A stretch of DNA of 64,000 bases, from NCBI GenBank assembly GCA_964017045.1, contig OZ024796.1, positions 22,219,510-22,283,509 of the forward strand, read 5' to 3'. Position numbers and translations under genes: made by a program. Shown in pieces: positions 11,756 to 23,837 of this stretch; position 1 is the stretch's first letter; each line of letters begins with the position of its first letter. A model generated the notes under the pieces. It did not search any database, had not been told where the DNA came from, and worked only from the letters and a program-made list of their open reading frames with translations. Source of the DNA: Omphiscola glabra. Taxonomy: Eukaryota > Mollusca > Gastropoda > Lymnaeidae.

Positions 11756-12505
11756 GATCTCCTGCCAACTCGATGGTTCGGTTCCAGTTATCTAATCAGT
11801 GCTATCAAGGCTTTTCCCCTGGCTCAAATCTACCCGTCATAATTTGCTAGCGTTTGTAGGAAAACCTCTGCTTTGTATTCGGGATAACAAATCATTCAGC
11901 TACAGGAATCTGATCTCCCTGTTTACCAATACGACCCAACCCCCCCCCCCCCCCACCTTTTTTTTTTCGCCTCCCTGGTTCATCAACAAATTAATCACCA
12001 CAACACGCGGGCCTCAATTTTCTTCCATTATTGTTCTGTTTTCTTTTAAATTTTTTTTTTTTTTTTTTTTTTTCATTTGCAGACAAGTTGGTGCAACACC
12101 AACATGTTATTGTTGTTGAAAAGCTTTGAAAACTTGGAATGCCCGCAGGGGAAGATAAGCAATGTAATGTGTTTTCAAAAACGGAAATGACGTAATACTA
12201 ACAGGGAGGTCAAATAAATACAGACAATAAACGCTTGATTTTAATTATATTACAAAAACTGTATTTCAATAGGTGGTAGGGAAAGGGCGGTGGGTTTTAT
12301 TTGAATATCCTTGCTGACTGTTGTGCACTAGCGGGAATGTAATTTCTTAAACTGTCATAGAATTCCGGTAGTTTGATCTGGATTGTGTGTAATCGAATCT
12401 GAGTCTGATTGTTGGATTCGACATTCACTCAGAGTGTTTCAAATGAGAGTGGGTGACTCTTAGGCAGCACTTACACAGGCTCTGTATTTAACCGAAATCC
12501 CAAGA
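11756..12505. other. Stretch with no gene seen
   Basis: C-run at 11940-11954 and T-run at about 12049-12073. Otherwise unique intronic sequence. Confidence 0.45.
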
Positions 12506-12509
12506 CGTT

Positions 12510-12575
12510 CAAGACCGAATTCGGTAGAAAACAAGATCGAATTCGGTAGAAAACAAGACTGAATTCGATAGAAAA
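12510..12575. repeat. 22-bp tandem repeat, 3 copies
   Basis: The core is CAAGACCGAATTCGGTAGAA. It contains the palindrome CCGAATTCGG. Confidence 0.92.
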
Positions 12576-12918
12576 TAATGGGGCATTCTATTTAATTACT
12601 CATTCCATGTCATTATAGAAACTTTCAATAGTGTATTTACAGCTACAATTTGTAATGTTATTTGGTTGGAGAAAAAAATTATATTACAAAGTGCATTTGC
12701 TTGATTTGCTACCATAAATCCGTTTGACTATAACTTAACACTAGTCTAAAAAGTCAAGGCCGTTTTTAGGATAAACAAAATTATTCGGATGCGATCAGTT
12801 CCAATTTAAGCACAATGTCAGACGAATTTCTCCACCGAAAGATCGGTGTCGTATATCTAAGATGTCAATAAAGTACTGAGCCTGTGTAAGTGCGGTCTAG
12901 AACATCGATTGGTTTTAG
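12576..12918. other. Stretch with no gene seen
   Basis: Unique AT-rich sequence. Confidence 0.5.
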
Positions 12919-13795
12919 CTGTCATCAAGACGTTTGTTACTGACCTTAATAAGTTTGTTACTGTCCTTAACACGTTTGTTACTGTCATTAATACGTTTTT
13001 ACTGTCATTAATAAGTTTTTTACTGTAATTAATACATTTTTACTGTCATTAATACGTTTGTTACTTTCATTAATACGTTTTACTGTCATTAATACGTTTG
13101 TTACTGTCATTAATACGTTTTACTGTCATTAATACGTTTGTTACTATCATAATACGTTTGTTACTGTCATTAATACGTTTTTACTGTCATCAATACGTTT
13201 TTTTTTACTGTCATTAATACATTTTTTACTGTCATTAATACGTTTTTACTGTCATTAATACGTTTGTTACTGTCATTAATACGTTTGTTACTGTCATTAA
13301 TACGATTGTTACTGTCACTAATACGTTTTTTACTGTCATTAATAAGTTTGTTGCTGTCATTAATACGTTTGTTACTGTCATTAATACGTTTTTTACTGTC
13401 ATTAATACGTTTTTTACTGTCATTAAAACGATTGTTACTGTCATTAATACGTTTGTTACTGTCATTAATACGTTTGTTACTGTCATTAATACGTTTTTTA
13501 CTGTCATTAATACGATTGTTACTGTCATTAATACGATTGTTACTGTCATTAATAACTTTTTTACTGTCATTAATACGATTGTTACTGTCATTAATACGTT
13601 TTTTACTGTCATTAATACTATTGTTACTGTCATTAATACTTTTGTTACTGTCATTAATACGTTTTTTACTGTCATTAATACGTTTTTTACTGTCATTAAT
13701 ACGATTGTTACTGTCATTAATACGTTTGTAACTGTCATTAATATGTTTTTACTGTTATTAATACGATTGTTACTGTCATTAACAAGTTTGTTGCT
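12919..13795. repeat. 20-21-bp minisatellite, about 42 copies
   Basis: The core is TACTGTCATTAATACGTTTG. In the proximal part copies vary in T-run length. From about 13260 the period settles at 21 bp, which opens reading frames on both strands. Confidence 0.97.
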
Positions 13796-13810
13796 GTCGT
13801 CCTCTCTTTG

Positions 13811-14262
13811 AATACAACATATTGCATTTTGCCATGAACTTTCCACTCAATATTTGACTAGATACAACATATTGCAGTTTGCCATGAACTTTCCACTCAA
13901 TATTTGACTAGTTACAACATATTGCATTTTGCCATGAACTTTCCACTCAATATTTGACTAGATACAACATATTGCATTTTGCCATGAATTTTCCACTCAA
14001 TATTTGACTAGTTACAACATATTGCATTTTGCCATGAACTTTCCACTCAATATTTGACTAGTTACAACATATTGCATTTTGCCATGAACTTTCCAATCAA
14101 TATTTGACTAGATACAACATATTGCATTTTGCCATGAACTTTCCACTCAATATTTGACTAGATACAACATATTGCATTTTGCCATGAAATTTCCACTCAA
14201 TATTTGACTAGTTACAACATATTGCATTTTCCCATTAACTTTCCACTCAATATTTGACTCGT
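13811..14262. repeat. 50-bp minisatellite, 9 copies
   Basis: Highly uniform units contain ACAACATATTGCATTTTGCC and CCACTCAATATTTGACTAG. They follow directly on the 21-bp array. Confidence 0.97.
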
Positions 14263-14394
14263 TCGACGTGTGGTTCATTGCTCACTTTCCTCCAGTTCGT
14301 TAAAGCCGATATTCACTCAACTGACGTGAGCCAGTCCCTATTTGCCCTTATTAAACTCTGCTAATAGCTGCCGACGATGCCCCATGTCTCGGTA

Positions 14395-14787
14395 CATTAT
14401 CGAACAGTCTCCACTCTACCCAGCCGTCTCTGCTGTCTCAACTCTACCCAGCCGTCTCTGCTGCCTCAACTCTACGCATCCGTCTCTGCCATGCTGTCTC
14501 CACTCTACCCAGCTGTCTCTGCTGTCTCAACTCTACCCAGCCGTCTCTGAGGTCTCAACTCTACCCAGCCGTCTCTGCTGTCTCAACTCTACCCAGCGGC
14601 CTCTGCTGTCTCAACTCTACCCAGCCGTCTCTGCTGTCTCAACTCTACCCAGCCGTCTCTGCTGCCTCAACTCTACCCAGCCGTCTCTGCTGCCTCAACT
14701 CTACCCAGCCGTCTCTGCTGTCTCAACTCTACCCAGCCGTCTCTGCTGTCTCAACTCTACCCAGCCGTCTCTACTGTCTCCACACTA
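14395..14787. repeat. 28-bp minisatellite, about 13 copies
   Basis: The core is CTCAACTCTACCCAGCCGTC. It is pyrimidine-rich. Confidence 0.95.
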
Positions 14788-14969
14788 CCCATACACCTCT
14801 ATTATAAACTGCTATTGTCACTTCTATCCAGTCGCCCCAGCAGTGATTAGATTCATTGGGACCAACATGTGTGAATAAGTCCCTAAATATACATTATGTC
14901 TAAGGATCTATTCAAACCAACATTAAAAAATAAACCCTCCCACAAAATAAATATCACAACCACTTGCCT

Positions 14970-15156
14970 CTGAGGTCTAGCCATGGGGGGGGGGGGGGGC
15001 AGATGTCCCTGGGTGCCAGACTAAATAAGGGCGCCAAAATGTGCTTTGATATTATTTTATTGATGAAAATAATAGGTATGAGAGTTGAAAAAAGAAAGGG
15101 AGGTCTCTTTAAAATAAATCGTGTCCCCGGGCGCAAAACACATAGCTACGCCTCTG
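14970..15156. mobile_element. Short hAT-like MITE (187 bp)
   Basis: Imperfect inverted ends: CTGAGGTCTAGCCATG on the left against CAGAGGCGTAGCTATG read from the right (12 of 16). The inside has a G14 tract, then GGGCGCC and CCCCGGGCGC motifs common in such elements. No clean target duplication was found. Confidence 0.45.
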
Positions 15157-15198
15157 TTAAGCCTACAACCAGCAGCGTGTCAGCTGCTTGTGCCTCTA

Positions 15199-15418
15199 GA
15201 AAATCTAACAGACCATATTTAAATAGTTCAAGATTCCATCAGCGATCCAACAGACCATCTTTAAATAGTTCAAGATTCCATCAAAGATCCAAAAGACCAT
15301 CTTTAAATAGTTCAAGATTCCATTAGAGATCCAACAGATCATCGTTAAATAGTTCAAGATTCCATCAGCGATCCAACAGACCATCTTTAAATAGTTCAAG
15401 ATTCCATCAAAGATACAA
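15199..15418. repeat. 42-bp minisatellite, about 5 copies
   Basis: The core is AACAGACCATCTTTAAATAG. The unit is stop-free in one frame on each strand. Confidence 0.95.
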
Positions 15419-15782
15419 CATATTTTTTAAAAAAAGATTTGATATTGCTTGTAATCCAATCGTTCATGCGCAGGAGGGCTCTGGGCCGTCTGGTAAAAAT
15501 AATCTCTACTCCTCAGAGGTACATAGGTAATCTCGACATTTGACATTCCTGGCCCAGGTTTATGTGGACTGGAAACGGGATTATGGGAAAGGGAGGGGAA
15601 GGGGGTGGCTTTACTGCTATTCGTATTTCTGGTACAGCCGTTGTACTTACTTAGCTATTAGTATTTAATTGACTGTACTTCGTGGAAAAGGGAAGTGACT
15701 TTCCGTGTGTGTGTGTGTTAAGACTTAAGTGCCAGCTAAATTTCCTTGTAAATAAGCAGCTTAACGTGATTCCTTTCCTCTA
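15419..15782. other. Stretch with no gene seen
   Basis: Unique, with a short (GT)n tract near 15707. Confidence 0.5.
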
Positions 15783-16345
15783 TTTAGTCAAAGACTTTCT
15801 GAAGCGCTCGGGTTCTGCCGTTGACAGTTCCTGACCTATGTTTAGCTAAAGACTTTGTTGACAGTTCCTGGCCTCTGTTTAGCCACAGACTTTGTTGACA
15901 GTTCCTGGCCTCTGTCTAGCCAAAGACTTTGTTGACAGTTCCTGGCCTCTGTTTAGCCAAAGACTTTGTTGACAGTTCCTGGCCTCTGTTTAACCAAAGA
16001 CTTTGTTGACAGTTCCTGGCCTCTGTCTAGCCAAAGACTTTGTTGACAGTTCTTGACCTCTGTTTAGCCAAAGACTTTGTTGACAGTTCCTGGCCTCTGT
16101 TTAACCAAAGACTTTGTTGACAGTTCCTGGCCTCTGTTTAACCAAAGATTTTGTTGACAGTTCCTGGCCTCTGTCTAGCCAAAGAATTTGTTGACAGTTC
16201 CTGGCCTCTGTCTAGCCAAAGACTTTGTTGACAGTTCCTGGCCTCTGTTTAGCCAAAGACTTTGTTGACAGTTCCCGGCCTCTGTCTAGCCAAAAGCTTT
16301 CTGAAGCGATCTAGATCTGTCATTGACAGTTCCCATCTCTTGGAT
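15783..16345. repeat. 37-bp minisatellite, about 12 copies, with longer units at both ends
   Basis: The core is AAAGACTTTGTTGACAGTTC followed by CTGGCCTCTG. The first unit and the last unit each contain an extra segment beginning CTGAAGCG that is absent from all inner units. Confidence 0.95.
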
Positions 16346-16716
16346 TGTGACGGTATTTCACAGTGCGTCATAGTATACAGCACTGCTCTGACTTCTTCTC
16401 TCAGGGACACTGTACATAATCGTATCTTGTGATTATTACAGAATGGTGTCAATCTGCTATGTCAGAAAAGTAATAGGAAGAAGAAGCATGTGAAAATTTC
16501 ATCCCCGGAGTTATTTCAGCAACACCACGCTCTTCCTTCCATTGCCCGGATCTTATCGCTATGGTCTTTTGATTCTGAGTGAAAAAATCTATTCTGTTGT
16601 TTTGCAGCATCCCGCCCCCCCTCTCATCTCACGTTCTGCCTTCTTGTTATCTTCGTGTTTCTGAACTCACTTGACCGTTTCATATTAACGTGATCTCTGG
16701 AGCGTTGCTAGTCTAA
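16346..16716. other. Stretch with no gene seen
   Basis: Unique intronic sequence with no recognisable element. Confidence 0.5.
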
Positions 16717-16790
16717 GTAAGGTCAGTGTTAGGACCTGACTTGGTAGGTCTGTGTTAGGACCTGACTTGGTAGGTCTGTGTTAGGACCGG
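16717..16790. repeat. 26-bp tandem repeat, 3 copies
   Basis: The core is GTGTTAGGACCTGACTTGG. Confidence 0.9.
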
Positions 16791-16984
16791 ACTGGCACCG
16801 GAACGCGAGCCTTACGCTGTGAGAATATAATGAATAAATCTGCCTCCTGTTTCTGGTGCCATGTTGAAACTTGTCTACCTGTCCGACAAACTTAAAATGG
16901 CATTTATTTCAGTGACTTCAGCACAATGCCAAATTATCCAAATTTCTTCTTCAATAGCTCAAAGATATTACAAGTTCACAAAAT

Positions 16985-17100
16985 AACAATACGTAACAGT
17001 CGAACACCACAACACTAACACTCAGCAACACAAGGACTACCAACACCACAACACTAACAGTCAACAACACAAGGACTACCAACACCACACTTGGACGACT
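16985..17100. repeat. About 39-bp tandem repeat, 2-3 copies
   Basis: The core is CAACACCACAACACTAACA with CAACACAAGGACTACC. Confidence 0.85.
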
Positions 17101-17164
17101 TTCAACACACCAAATCTGCACCAACCTTTGACCAGTGGTCACACTCCATTGCTCCATCTAACGT

Positions 17165-17395
17165 TTATTTACCTATAAATTTCGACCAACCACACCACAG
17201 GGCTACCAGTACAACTCACGGCTCCTGACAGTCCAGACCAACCACAGCACAGGGCTACCAGCAAAACTCACAACTCATGACATTCCAGACCAACCACACC
17301 ACAGGGCTACCAGCACAACTCACAACTCATGGCTTTCCAGACTAACCACAAAGCAGGGCTACCATCACAACTCAAAACTCACGACATTCCATTTA
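17165..17395. repeat. About 52-bp minisatellite, 4 copies
   Basis: The core is CCAACCACACCACAGGGCTA with CACAACTCACAACTCATG. Confidence 0.9.
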
Positions 17396-18172
17396 AAAAC
17401 TAAAACACTCTCACAAACCAGATAATAGAAGTGATTAAAAAAATAAAAAAAAATAAAAAAAAAAATAAAAAAAACACACAAAAAAACAACTCATATTTTC
17501 GACTTGCAAGTAACCAATAAACTGATTTATTTTGATGGTAGATAAATTCACGATCTACCGCACCCCCACACCCCACCCTTTTTCTCCCTCTCGTTTTTTT
17601 TTCCTCCTTTCATGTCATGCCCAATCATTGGCCTATAACTACAACGTTTACATCTCTCCAATTATCATTTGAAATGTACGAACTTTCGTTCGATTGGTCT
17701 CTTAAATTTGTATCCAATCAAATTACGTTTTATCGTTTACATTCGGCTGTTCCTGAATGCATCAATGATCTTCCGATAAATTAATAGTTTATCAGAATCC
17801 CCCCCCCCCTGCCCCCCCCCTTTTTCCCTTTCCCCGTATGTCTGCTATTGGTTTGAGCTTTGGTTAGCAGTGTACGGCTTCGCGAGCAGCTTCCAGTCAA
17901 TCAAAGATTAAACAAGTTAACCTTTTAATGGCATTCTCTTCACCAGGCCAAGCATCTTTCACATTAATCCAAAGGATACCTTTGATCAAGCGCTCCCGGG
18001 GTGGGTGGGGTGGGGGGGGTGTTTAAATCCCGATGTGAGGAGATTTTCCCAAGCTTGTCATCTTCGTAGATCGTTATAGGAGGGCTGGAGCAAAGCGAGG
18101 TGTTGTTTACATCCGGGGCCGTTGCCAAGTGGACTACGACCTTAAATTGAAAATTGTTTCTGACTATCGGAT
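17396..18172. other. Stretch without gene; A-rich and C/G homopolymer tracts
   Basis: A-rich tract interrupted by T and C at 17427-17485, C-runs at 17800-17820 and a G-run near 18012. No exon is supported. Confidence 0.45.
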
Positions 18173-18258
18173 ATGACTTGATGTTTGAAGTTGATGACTT
18201 GATGGTGTAGATGTTTGAAGTTGATGACTTGATGGTGTAGATGTTTGAAGTTGATGAA
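18173..18258. repeat. 30-bp tandem repeat, about 3 copies
   Basis: The core is GATGGTGTAGATGTTTGAAG. Confidence 0.92.
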
Positions 18259-18655
18259 GTAATTAAACAACCCCTAAAAAAATTGTTTGTATGAATCCTT
18301 TATAAAATGTAATATAGAGCAATGTGGGGGTGGGGCTAAAATTTGAAAGAATGTGCTGTCATCGGCAACGAGTCTATGTGCAAAGTTTTAGCTCGATTGC
18401 TTACGGGAAGTTGGTCAGTTAGCTGTCCGAATATTTTGCCAGCCAGCCACGAATCAAAAAAAGAAGTTAATATAAAAGATTTAAAAAGTGATGCAATTTT
18501 CTTACTGAATAATTTTTTTTTTTCCTCTTTGACTTTGGTGAGCAGAGTCTCCAAACAACTCTGACTGAAGAGCCCCAATTCCGACAGTTAAGTTTCCAGT
18601 TTGTTTTATTACAACGTGTCCTATTTCAAGGCCAGTTATGGTTTGTTGCACATGA
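18259..18655. other. Stretch with no gene seen
   Basis: Unique sequence. The open frames on both strands (about 70-80 codons) show no family resemblance. Confidence 0.45.
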
Positions 18656-18895
18656 CAGTGGCTTGATGCGTTAGTAACAGATGCTATGAAGTATTGCCGA
18701 CAACAACTTGATGAGTTTGTAACAGATGCTATGAAGTATTGCCTACAACAACTTGATGAGTTAGTAACAGATTCTATGATGTATTGCCTAAAACAATTTG
18801 ATGAGTTAGTAACAGATTCTATGATGTATTGCCTACAATAACTTGATGAGATTGTAACAGATTCTATGGTGCACTGCCGACAATAGCTTGATCAG
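18656..18895. repeat. 45-bp minisatellite, 5 copies
   Basis: The core is ACAACTTGATGAGTTAGTAA with TATGAAGTATTGCC. A short 15-bp repeat (TATGTCTTGTTGTAT-like) follows at 18947-19003. Confidence 0.93.
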
Positions 18896-19003
18896 TTTGT
18901 GTTTGTATTTCAGATGTCTTTGCTGTTGTCGTTATGATGTATTCCCTGTTGTATGTCTTGTTGTATCTCTTGCTATATCTCTTGTTATATGTCTTGTTAT
19001 TAG

Positions 19004-19329
19004 TTGTTGTTGGATGCCGAGGTTTGCTTGCCTCCAGTGGACGCATTGATGTGAAATAAACTTAATTTTAGAAGAAACATTCCAGTCGTAAACAACTGTG
19101 TTTTTTATGGCCACAGTGTTCTCCCTGTCACGAACTGCCACAAGGTAATTGCTTAGCAATTTACTCATCAGACGGTGAAAGAAAAGACTCAGTTCCTAAG
19201 CCGCATCCTTGTAAAGGCAATGAGGTTTCCCATAATGTTAATATTGCAACAGCGGCACAAACAAGACTTTGTTGTTCAACTAAAACATGGGATAGGGATG
19301 TGGAGTGTTTTGTAATATCCTCATTGATC
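19004..19329. other. Stretch with no gene seen
   Basis: Unique intronic sequence. Confidence 0.5.
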
Positions 19330-19655
19330 AAGTTAGATCACTTGTCCTTGGAGGCAGTCAATGCTGTACGAAGTAATTGTTAGATCACTTGTCCTTGGAG
19401 ACAGTCAATGCTTTACGAAGTAGTTGTGAGATCACTTGTCCTTGGAGGCAGTCAATGCTGTACGAAGTAGTTGTTAGATCACTTGTCCTTGGAGGCAGTC
19501 AATGCTGTACGAAGTAATTGTTAGATCACTTGTCCTTGGAGGCAGTCAATGCTGTACGAAGTAGTTGTGAGATCACTTGTCCTTGGAGGCAGTCACTGCT
19601 GTACGAAGTAATTGTTATATCACTTGTCCTTGGAGGCAGTCACTGCTGTACGACC
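19330..19655. repeat. 47-bp minisatellite, 7 copies
   Basis: The core is ATCACTTGTCCTTGGAGGCA with GTCAATGCTGTACGAAG. Alternation of GTAATTGTTA and GTAGTTGTGA variants suggests two-unit duplication steps. Confidence 0.95.
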
Positions 19656-20032
19656 ATCAATCATTGCCACGCCCATCTCTTAGTACCACGCTCATCCCTT
19701 GGTGGCCCACCCATCCCTTGTTTTGTATGAAAATCTCATTTTAACTCGAACAGCGCCTACGAACAACTATCTTTAATGCATAGTAAAACAGTTGGTATTG
19801 GCTTCGGTGCCTTACGGATGACATACTTCTGTAAATCATCATCCATAATATCTGGCTGCTGGTGTTCTCAAACATAAAAGAAAAAATGTTGATCTATTTA
19901 AAAGATGTGTAAGAACATTGAGGAACTGTAGCTCAATCATTAGCATTTTTATAGCATCGCATTTTACGCCAGTGACTCACGAACCGATACCTGCAGACAG
20001 TTTTGATTTAAAGTCTGGGCTGGAGGCATCGT
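19656..20032. other. Stretch without gene; possible tRNA-derived remnant
   Basis: GTAGCTCAATCATTAGCA at about 19928-19945 resembles a degraded tRNA box A. CACGAACCGATACC, about 34 bases later, is loosely box-B-like. This could be a decayed SINE head; the support is weak. Confidence 0.2.
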
Positions 20033-20322
20033 CATTGTGTTGGAGACAGCGTCAGTGGGTTGGAGACAGATTCAGTGGCTTGGAGACAGATTCAGTTGCT
20101 TGGAGACAGAGTCAGTGGGTTGGAGACAGAGTCAGTGGCTTGGAGACAGAGTCAGTGGCTTGGAGATAGAGTCAGTGGGTTGGAGACAGAGTCAGTGGGT
20201 TGGAGACAGAGTCAGTGGGTTGGAGACAGAGTCAGTGAGTTGGAGACAGAATCAGTGGGTTGGAGACAGAGTCAGTGAGTTCGAGACAGAGGTTGTGGGT
20301 TGGAGACAGAGTCAGTGGGTAG
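20033..20322. repeat. 20-bp minisatellite, about 14 copies
   Basis: The unit AGTGGGTTGGAGACAGAGTC varies at GGGT/GGCT/GAGT. All three + frames are open. Confidence 0.96.
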
Positions 20323-21153
20323 GAGTTAAACTACAAGAGAGTAGATTTGTATGATTATTTAATTGTTATCATCTATTAATGAATATAACGCAATAGCCTT
20401 AAGGTTAGTTGAGAGGTTGGTCCCTTGCTACTTCTCGCCCTCGTTTTCCACGGCTTATCCCTAGTAATGGATAACTAGCGAATAATAAATATGCTTGTTA
20501 AGCAAAGGTTGGCTATAGCGGTCTGTAGAAATAACCTCAACAGCTTATGGGCTTGTATTCTTCACATGTCGCAACATCTAGTTTCCAAAAAATCGCTCAA
20601 GATTTACAAGTAAATTTTTCTAACAACTTTTTAACAACCGGTTCGTTTCGACTTTAAAAAAATCATAAGGAAAGTATGATATTTGCATACGTCTTTAATA
20701 CTCATACTATGTTGATTTCGGAAGTAAAAAAACACTACATAATATAAAGGCAGCTTGACACAAGTTACTGTAACACAGGTTTATAATCAAGTTACTGTAA
20801 CACAGGTTTACAATCAAGTTTGTGTGGAGTCACCGGCCGAAGTTAAGTTTTAAATGGTTTCACTGTCCAAGTATTCGCCTTATTTAAAAACCTTTTTTCC
20901 CCCCAAATATGTAACGTCAGTTTGCTTCTATGTGACTGTGGTATTGACTTGACAGCGCTTTAGTACATGTGTACTAATGGTACTTAGTTCAATAATTCAG
21001 CGCAGTTAACTAGATTTGACAGGTCGTGGCTTATAGCGACAATCTCGAACAATCTGTGACAATATGTGACAATCTGTGACTGTGACAATCTGCGACAACC
21101 TGTGACCTGCCGATGTAACAACGAAAATATTTTATTCTAAAAGGGTTCATCCG
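20323..21153. other. Stretch without gene; small tandem duplications
   Basis: Two copies of a 27-mer (AAGTTACTGTAACACAGGTT) lie at 20760-20820, and about six copies of a GTGACAATCT motif at 21040-21108. No exon is seen. Confidence 0.5.
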
Positions 21154-21175
21154 GGTTTTCCCGGAAAACCTTTTT
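21154..21175 (+). other. Perfect hairpin followed by T-run
   Basis: GGTTTTCC, one C, then GGAAAACC make an 8-bp perfect stem, immediately followed by five T. In RNA this would be a tight hairpin with a T-run, and five T can terminate RNA polymerase III. No upstream Pol III promoter is recognised. Confidence 0.5.
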
Positions 21176-21734
21176 CTCGTGTTTACTCAAAATTGTTCGG
21201 GATCTGTGAGAGAAAACCCCAACTGCTAACAGCCGGAGTCCAGACTATTTCTGCGACTCCATAGCTTAAGGACACGGATTGATCCAATCGTCTCATCAGT
21301 TTTTATTGAGAGGATAACTGCATTGTAACGCTTGGCTTGCTTTCAAACCATCCGTGACCTGTCAACAATTAAGCCAAGACTTTCTATTCCTTCCATAGAG
21401 TAGCTCTGGTATAAGTAACTCAAGCTGCTTTTGAAAAGTCTTGTTCATAGAATGTCTGTTTTTCTAATTATTTTTTAACGATTTTTGTCCGAAGTCACCG
21501 CCGTGCTAGCGATAGAAGATTAGGCTCAAATTTTAAGTGCACTTATTGCGCTCTTTGATATAAACGCGCACCGCAGAAGCGCAAAGAAACGCAAGGCTCC
21601 CCAGAGAAAATTCTTTCTTCCAGGTCTTGCAACATTTATGAGGTCTCATAGGCGGGACTGTTTTTACTCTGTGGTGCCAACTATCCGCCTGAGTTTGGAC
21701 GCGTGATACCTAAAAAAACACAAATTCCAATTAG
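21176..21734. other. Stretch with no gene seen
   Basis: Unique intronic sequence. Confidence 0.5.
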
Positions 21735-22225
21735 CGTGACGGTCTGTCATGATGAAGTTAGCACAAATCACAGCAGCGTGAAAGTCGATCATGATGATGT
21801 AAAAACATAGATTCACATGAGTGTGACGGCATGTCATGATGATGCAAGCACAAATTCACATTAGCATGACGGTCCGCCGTGGTGACGAAACACAAATTCA
21901 CATTAGCGTGCCGGTATTTCATGATGGTGTAAAAACACACTTCACATTAGCGTGCCGGTATTTCATGATGGTGTAAAAACACACTTCACATTAGCGTGAC
22001 GGCATGTCATGATGATGCAAGCACAAATTCACATTAGCGTGACGGTCCGCCGTGGTGACGAAACACAAATTCACATTAGCGTGCCGGTATTTCATGATGG
22101 TGTAAAAACACACTTCACATTAGCGTGACGGGTCGGCCACGGTGGTATAAACACACATTCACATTAGCGTGACGGTTTTTCACGGTGGTTTAAAAACAGA
22201 TTCACATTAGCGTGACGGGCCGTCA
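21735..22225. repeat. About 45-bp minisatellite with higher-order structure, about 11 copies
   Basis: Units share CACATTAGCGTGACGG followed by a variable middle (GTCCGCCGTGGTGACG, TATTTCATGATGGTG or CATGTCATGATGATGC) and an ACACAAATT-like end. Variant order repeats in blocks, for example around 21880-21960 and 22040-22115. Confidence 0.93.
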
Positions 22226-22985
22226 TGATTAAAGGGATTTTGTACACAAAAAAATCCTTTGTTGGGCTGCTAATTACCTCCCTTTTATCAGCGGTTTACC
22301 TTCATTAAGTTATTATGTCCCTTCTTTGTCCCTGGAGTTTCGCCTGCCACCTCCCCTTTCCCGCCTGTTTTTATCCCCATCTTTTTATCACGCATTATGC
22401 CCCAATTAATAAAGTGGCTATGACAGAATGCCCAGATTCATCTTACCGTAGCTGGGCTATGACTGACGGCAGAAGTACTAAATCCGGCTCTACGACTGGA
22501 TCGATTGGTTATCAAAGTCCGTGCTCTTGGAAATGTTCACTGTTACACATGAGGGTTGTCGGTCATGGTCCATGCTTTGTCTTGTGACAAGGCATCGAAA
22601 TGTGTGCCCCTGAGGGTGGGAGGGGGTGGGGAATAACTGGCCACAGAATTATACTAGTATTTATTAATGGATATGTCGTCCTAAACGCTCACGTGTACCC
22701 CTTAGATCTGGCATTATGTAAAAGGTAAGGTTAATGGTGAATGTAATTGTTGTCATCGTGTCATTTCTTTACATCGTCTTGTACGTGCGTCATGTAATGT
22801 ACTAGCTATGATCTTATTTCATGGAGTCTGGTCACGGTACACGGTTCACGGTACACGGTCACGGTACACGGTCATGGTACCTGTTTATTGTTGCATGACT
22901 TGTAGTGAGTGCAGAACAACTCTTTTTTTTTTTTCAAGTAATGTACATAAACAGAATAAAAGCTAATTGTGTGCGCCATGTAACG
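22226..22985. other. Stretch without gene; small local repeats
   Basis: CACGGTACACGGT repeats lie at 22832-22875. The 90-codon open frame at 22315-22587 has no recognisable family. Confidence 0.4.
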
Positions 22986-23056
22986 GTGAAGATACCGTTG
23001 AAGTTACCGGGGAAGATAACGGTGAAGATACCGGTGAAGATACCGGTGAAGATACC
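22986..23056. repeat. 12-bp tandem repeat, 6 copies
   Basis: The unit is GAAGATACCGGT, with degraded first copies. Confidence 0.92.
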
Positions 23057-23399
23057 GGACTTACCCGTCCCATCGCAGAAATGTAGATCCTTTGTCACGC
23101 TTTTAATCGACCGTCACGGTGTAGTGGCGTCCACCGTTGCTAAGCAACATTAATACTTCCGTTAATCCGAGAAGAAAAATTTGAGTGTTTAAAAAAAAAT
23201 GCAGCTTTTGAATTCCTGACGTCACACTCGTCTGAAAGAAGGTTTGTTAAGTCAGGTTTGGGAGGGGGGGCTCACTTACTAACAATAGTAAGCAAATGGG
23301 GGGGGGGGGTCTGACTTACCAGAGCAATAAATTGGGGTCTCACTTACTTACAATAGTAAACAAAACTTAGTCATCTCGTAATGTTCTCAAGCGAGCCTC
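23057..23399. other. Stretch without gene
   Basis: A perfect CRE palindrome TGACGTCA is at 23217-23224. A G-run lies near 23300 and degenerate CTCACTTACT repeats at 23270-23350. Confidence 0.45.
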
Positions 23400-23575
23400 G
23401 GACAGTTAAGACCTTAACTCCGACAGTCGAGACCATATCTCCGACAGTTGAGCCATATCTCCGACAGTTGAGACTATATCTCCGACAGTTGAGACCATAT
23501 CTCCGACAGTTGAGACCATATCTCCGACAGTTGAGACCATATCTCTGACAGTTGAGACCATATCTCCGACAACTT
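23400..23575. repeat. 21-bp minisatellite, 8 copies
   Basis: The core is CCGACAGTTGAGACCATATC. Confidence 0.96.
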
Positions 23576-23837
23576 AGAGTACCATGGTTAGGGTGTCTTC
23601 TGTAAGGGCATTGTTGGTGTTGGGACATCCTCGTAATGTATGATGGTTATAACATCAGCAGAGGAACTTACCACTTTCGTGCGTGGTCTTGAATTGCTCC
23701 TCATTGATGCCACCGGCCACCTTTTGACACGTCACATATACGTCATTCGACTAAATTGACAGGCAGTAATAAATGATTCCGTTGCTTTTTTCAAATTATC
23801 GGAAAATTGTTTATCATAGGAGTGGAAGAAATAATCT

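Noticed and set aside
13235..13846. Coding repeat protein (VLMTVTN repeat) on the minus strand
   Set aside because: A 21-bp stop-free tandem unit; also open on the other strand.
19928..19995. tRNA gene or intact SINE
   Set aside because: Only weak box-A-like and box-B-like matches; no cloverleaf and no repeated copies in the window.
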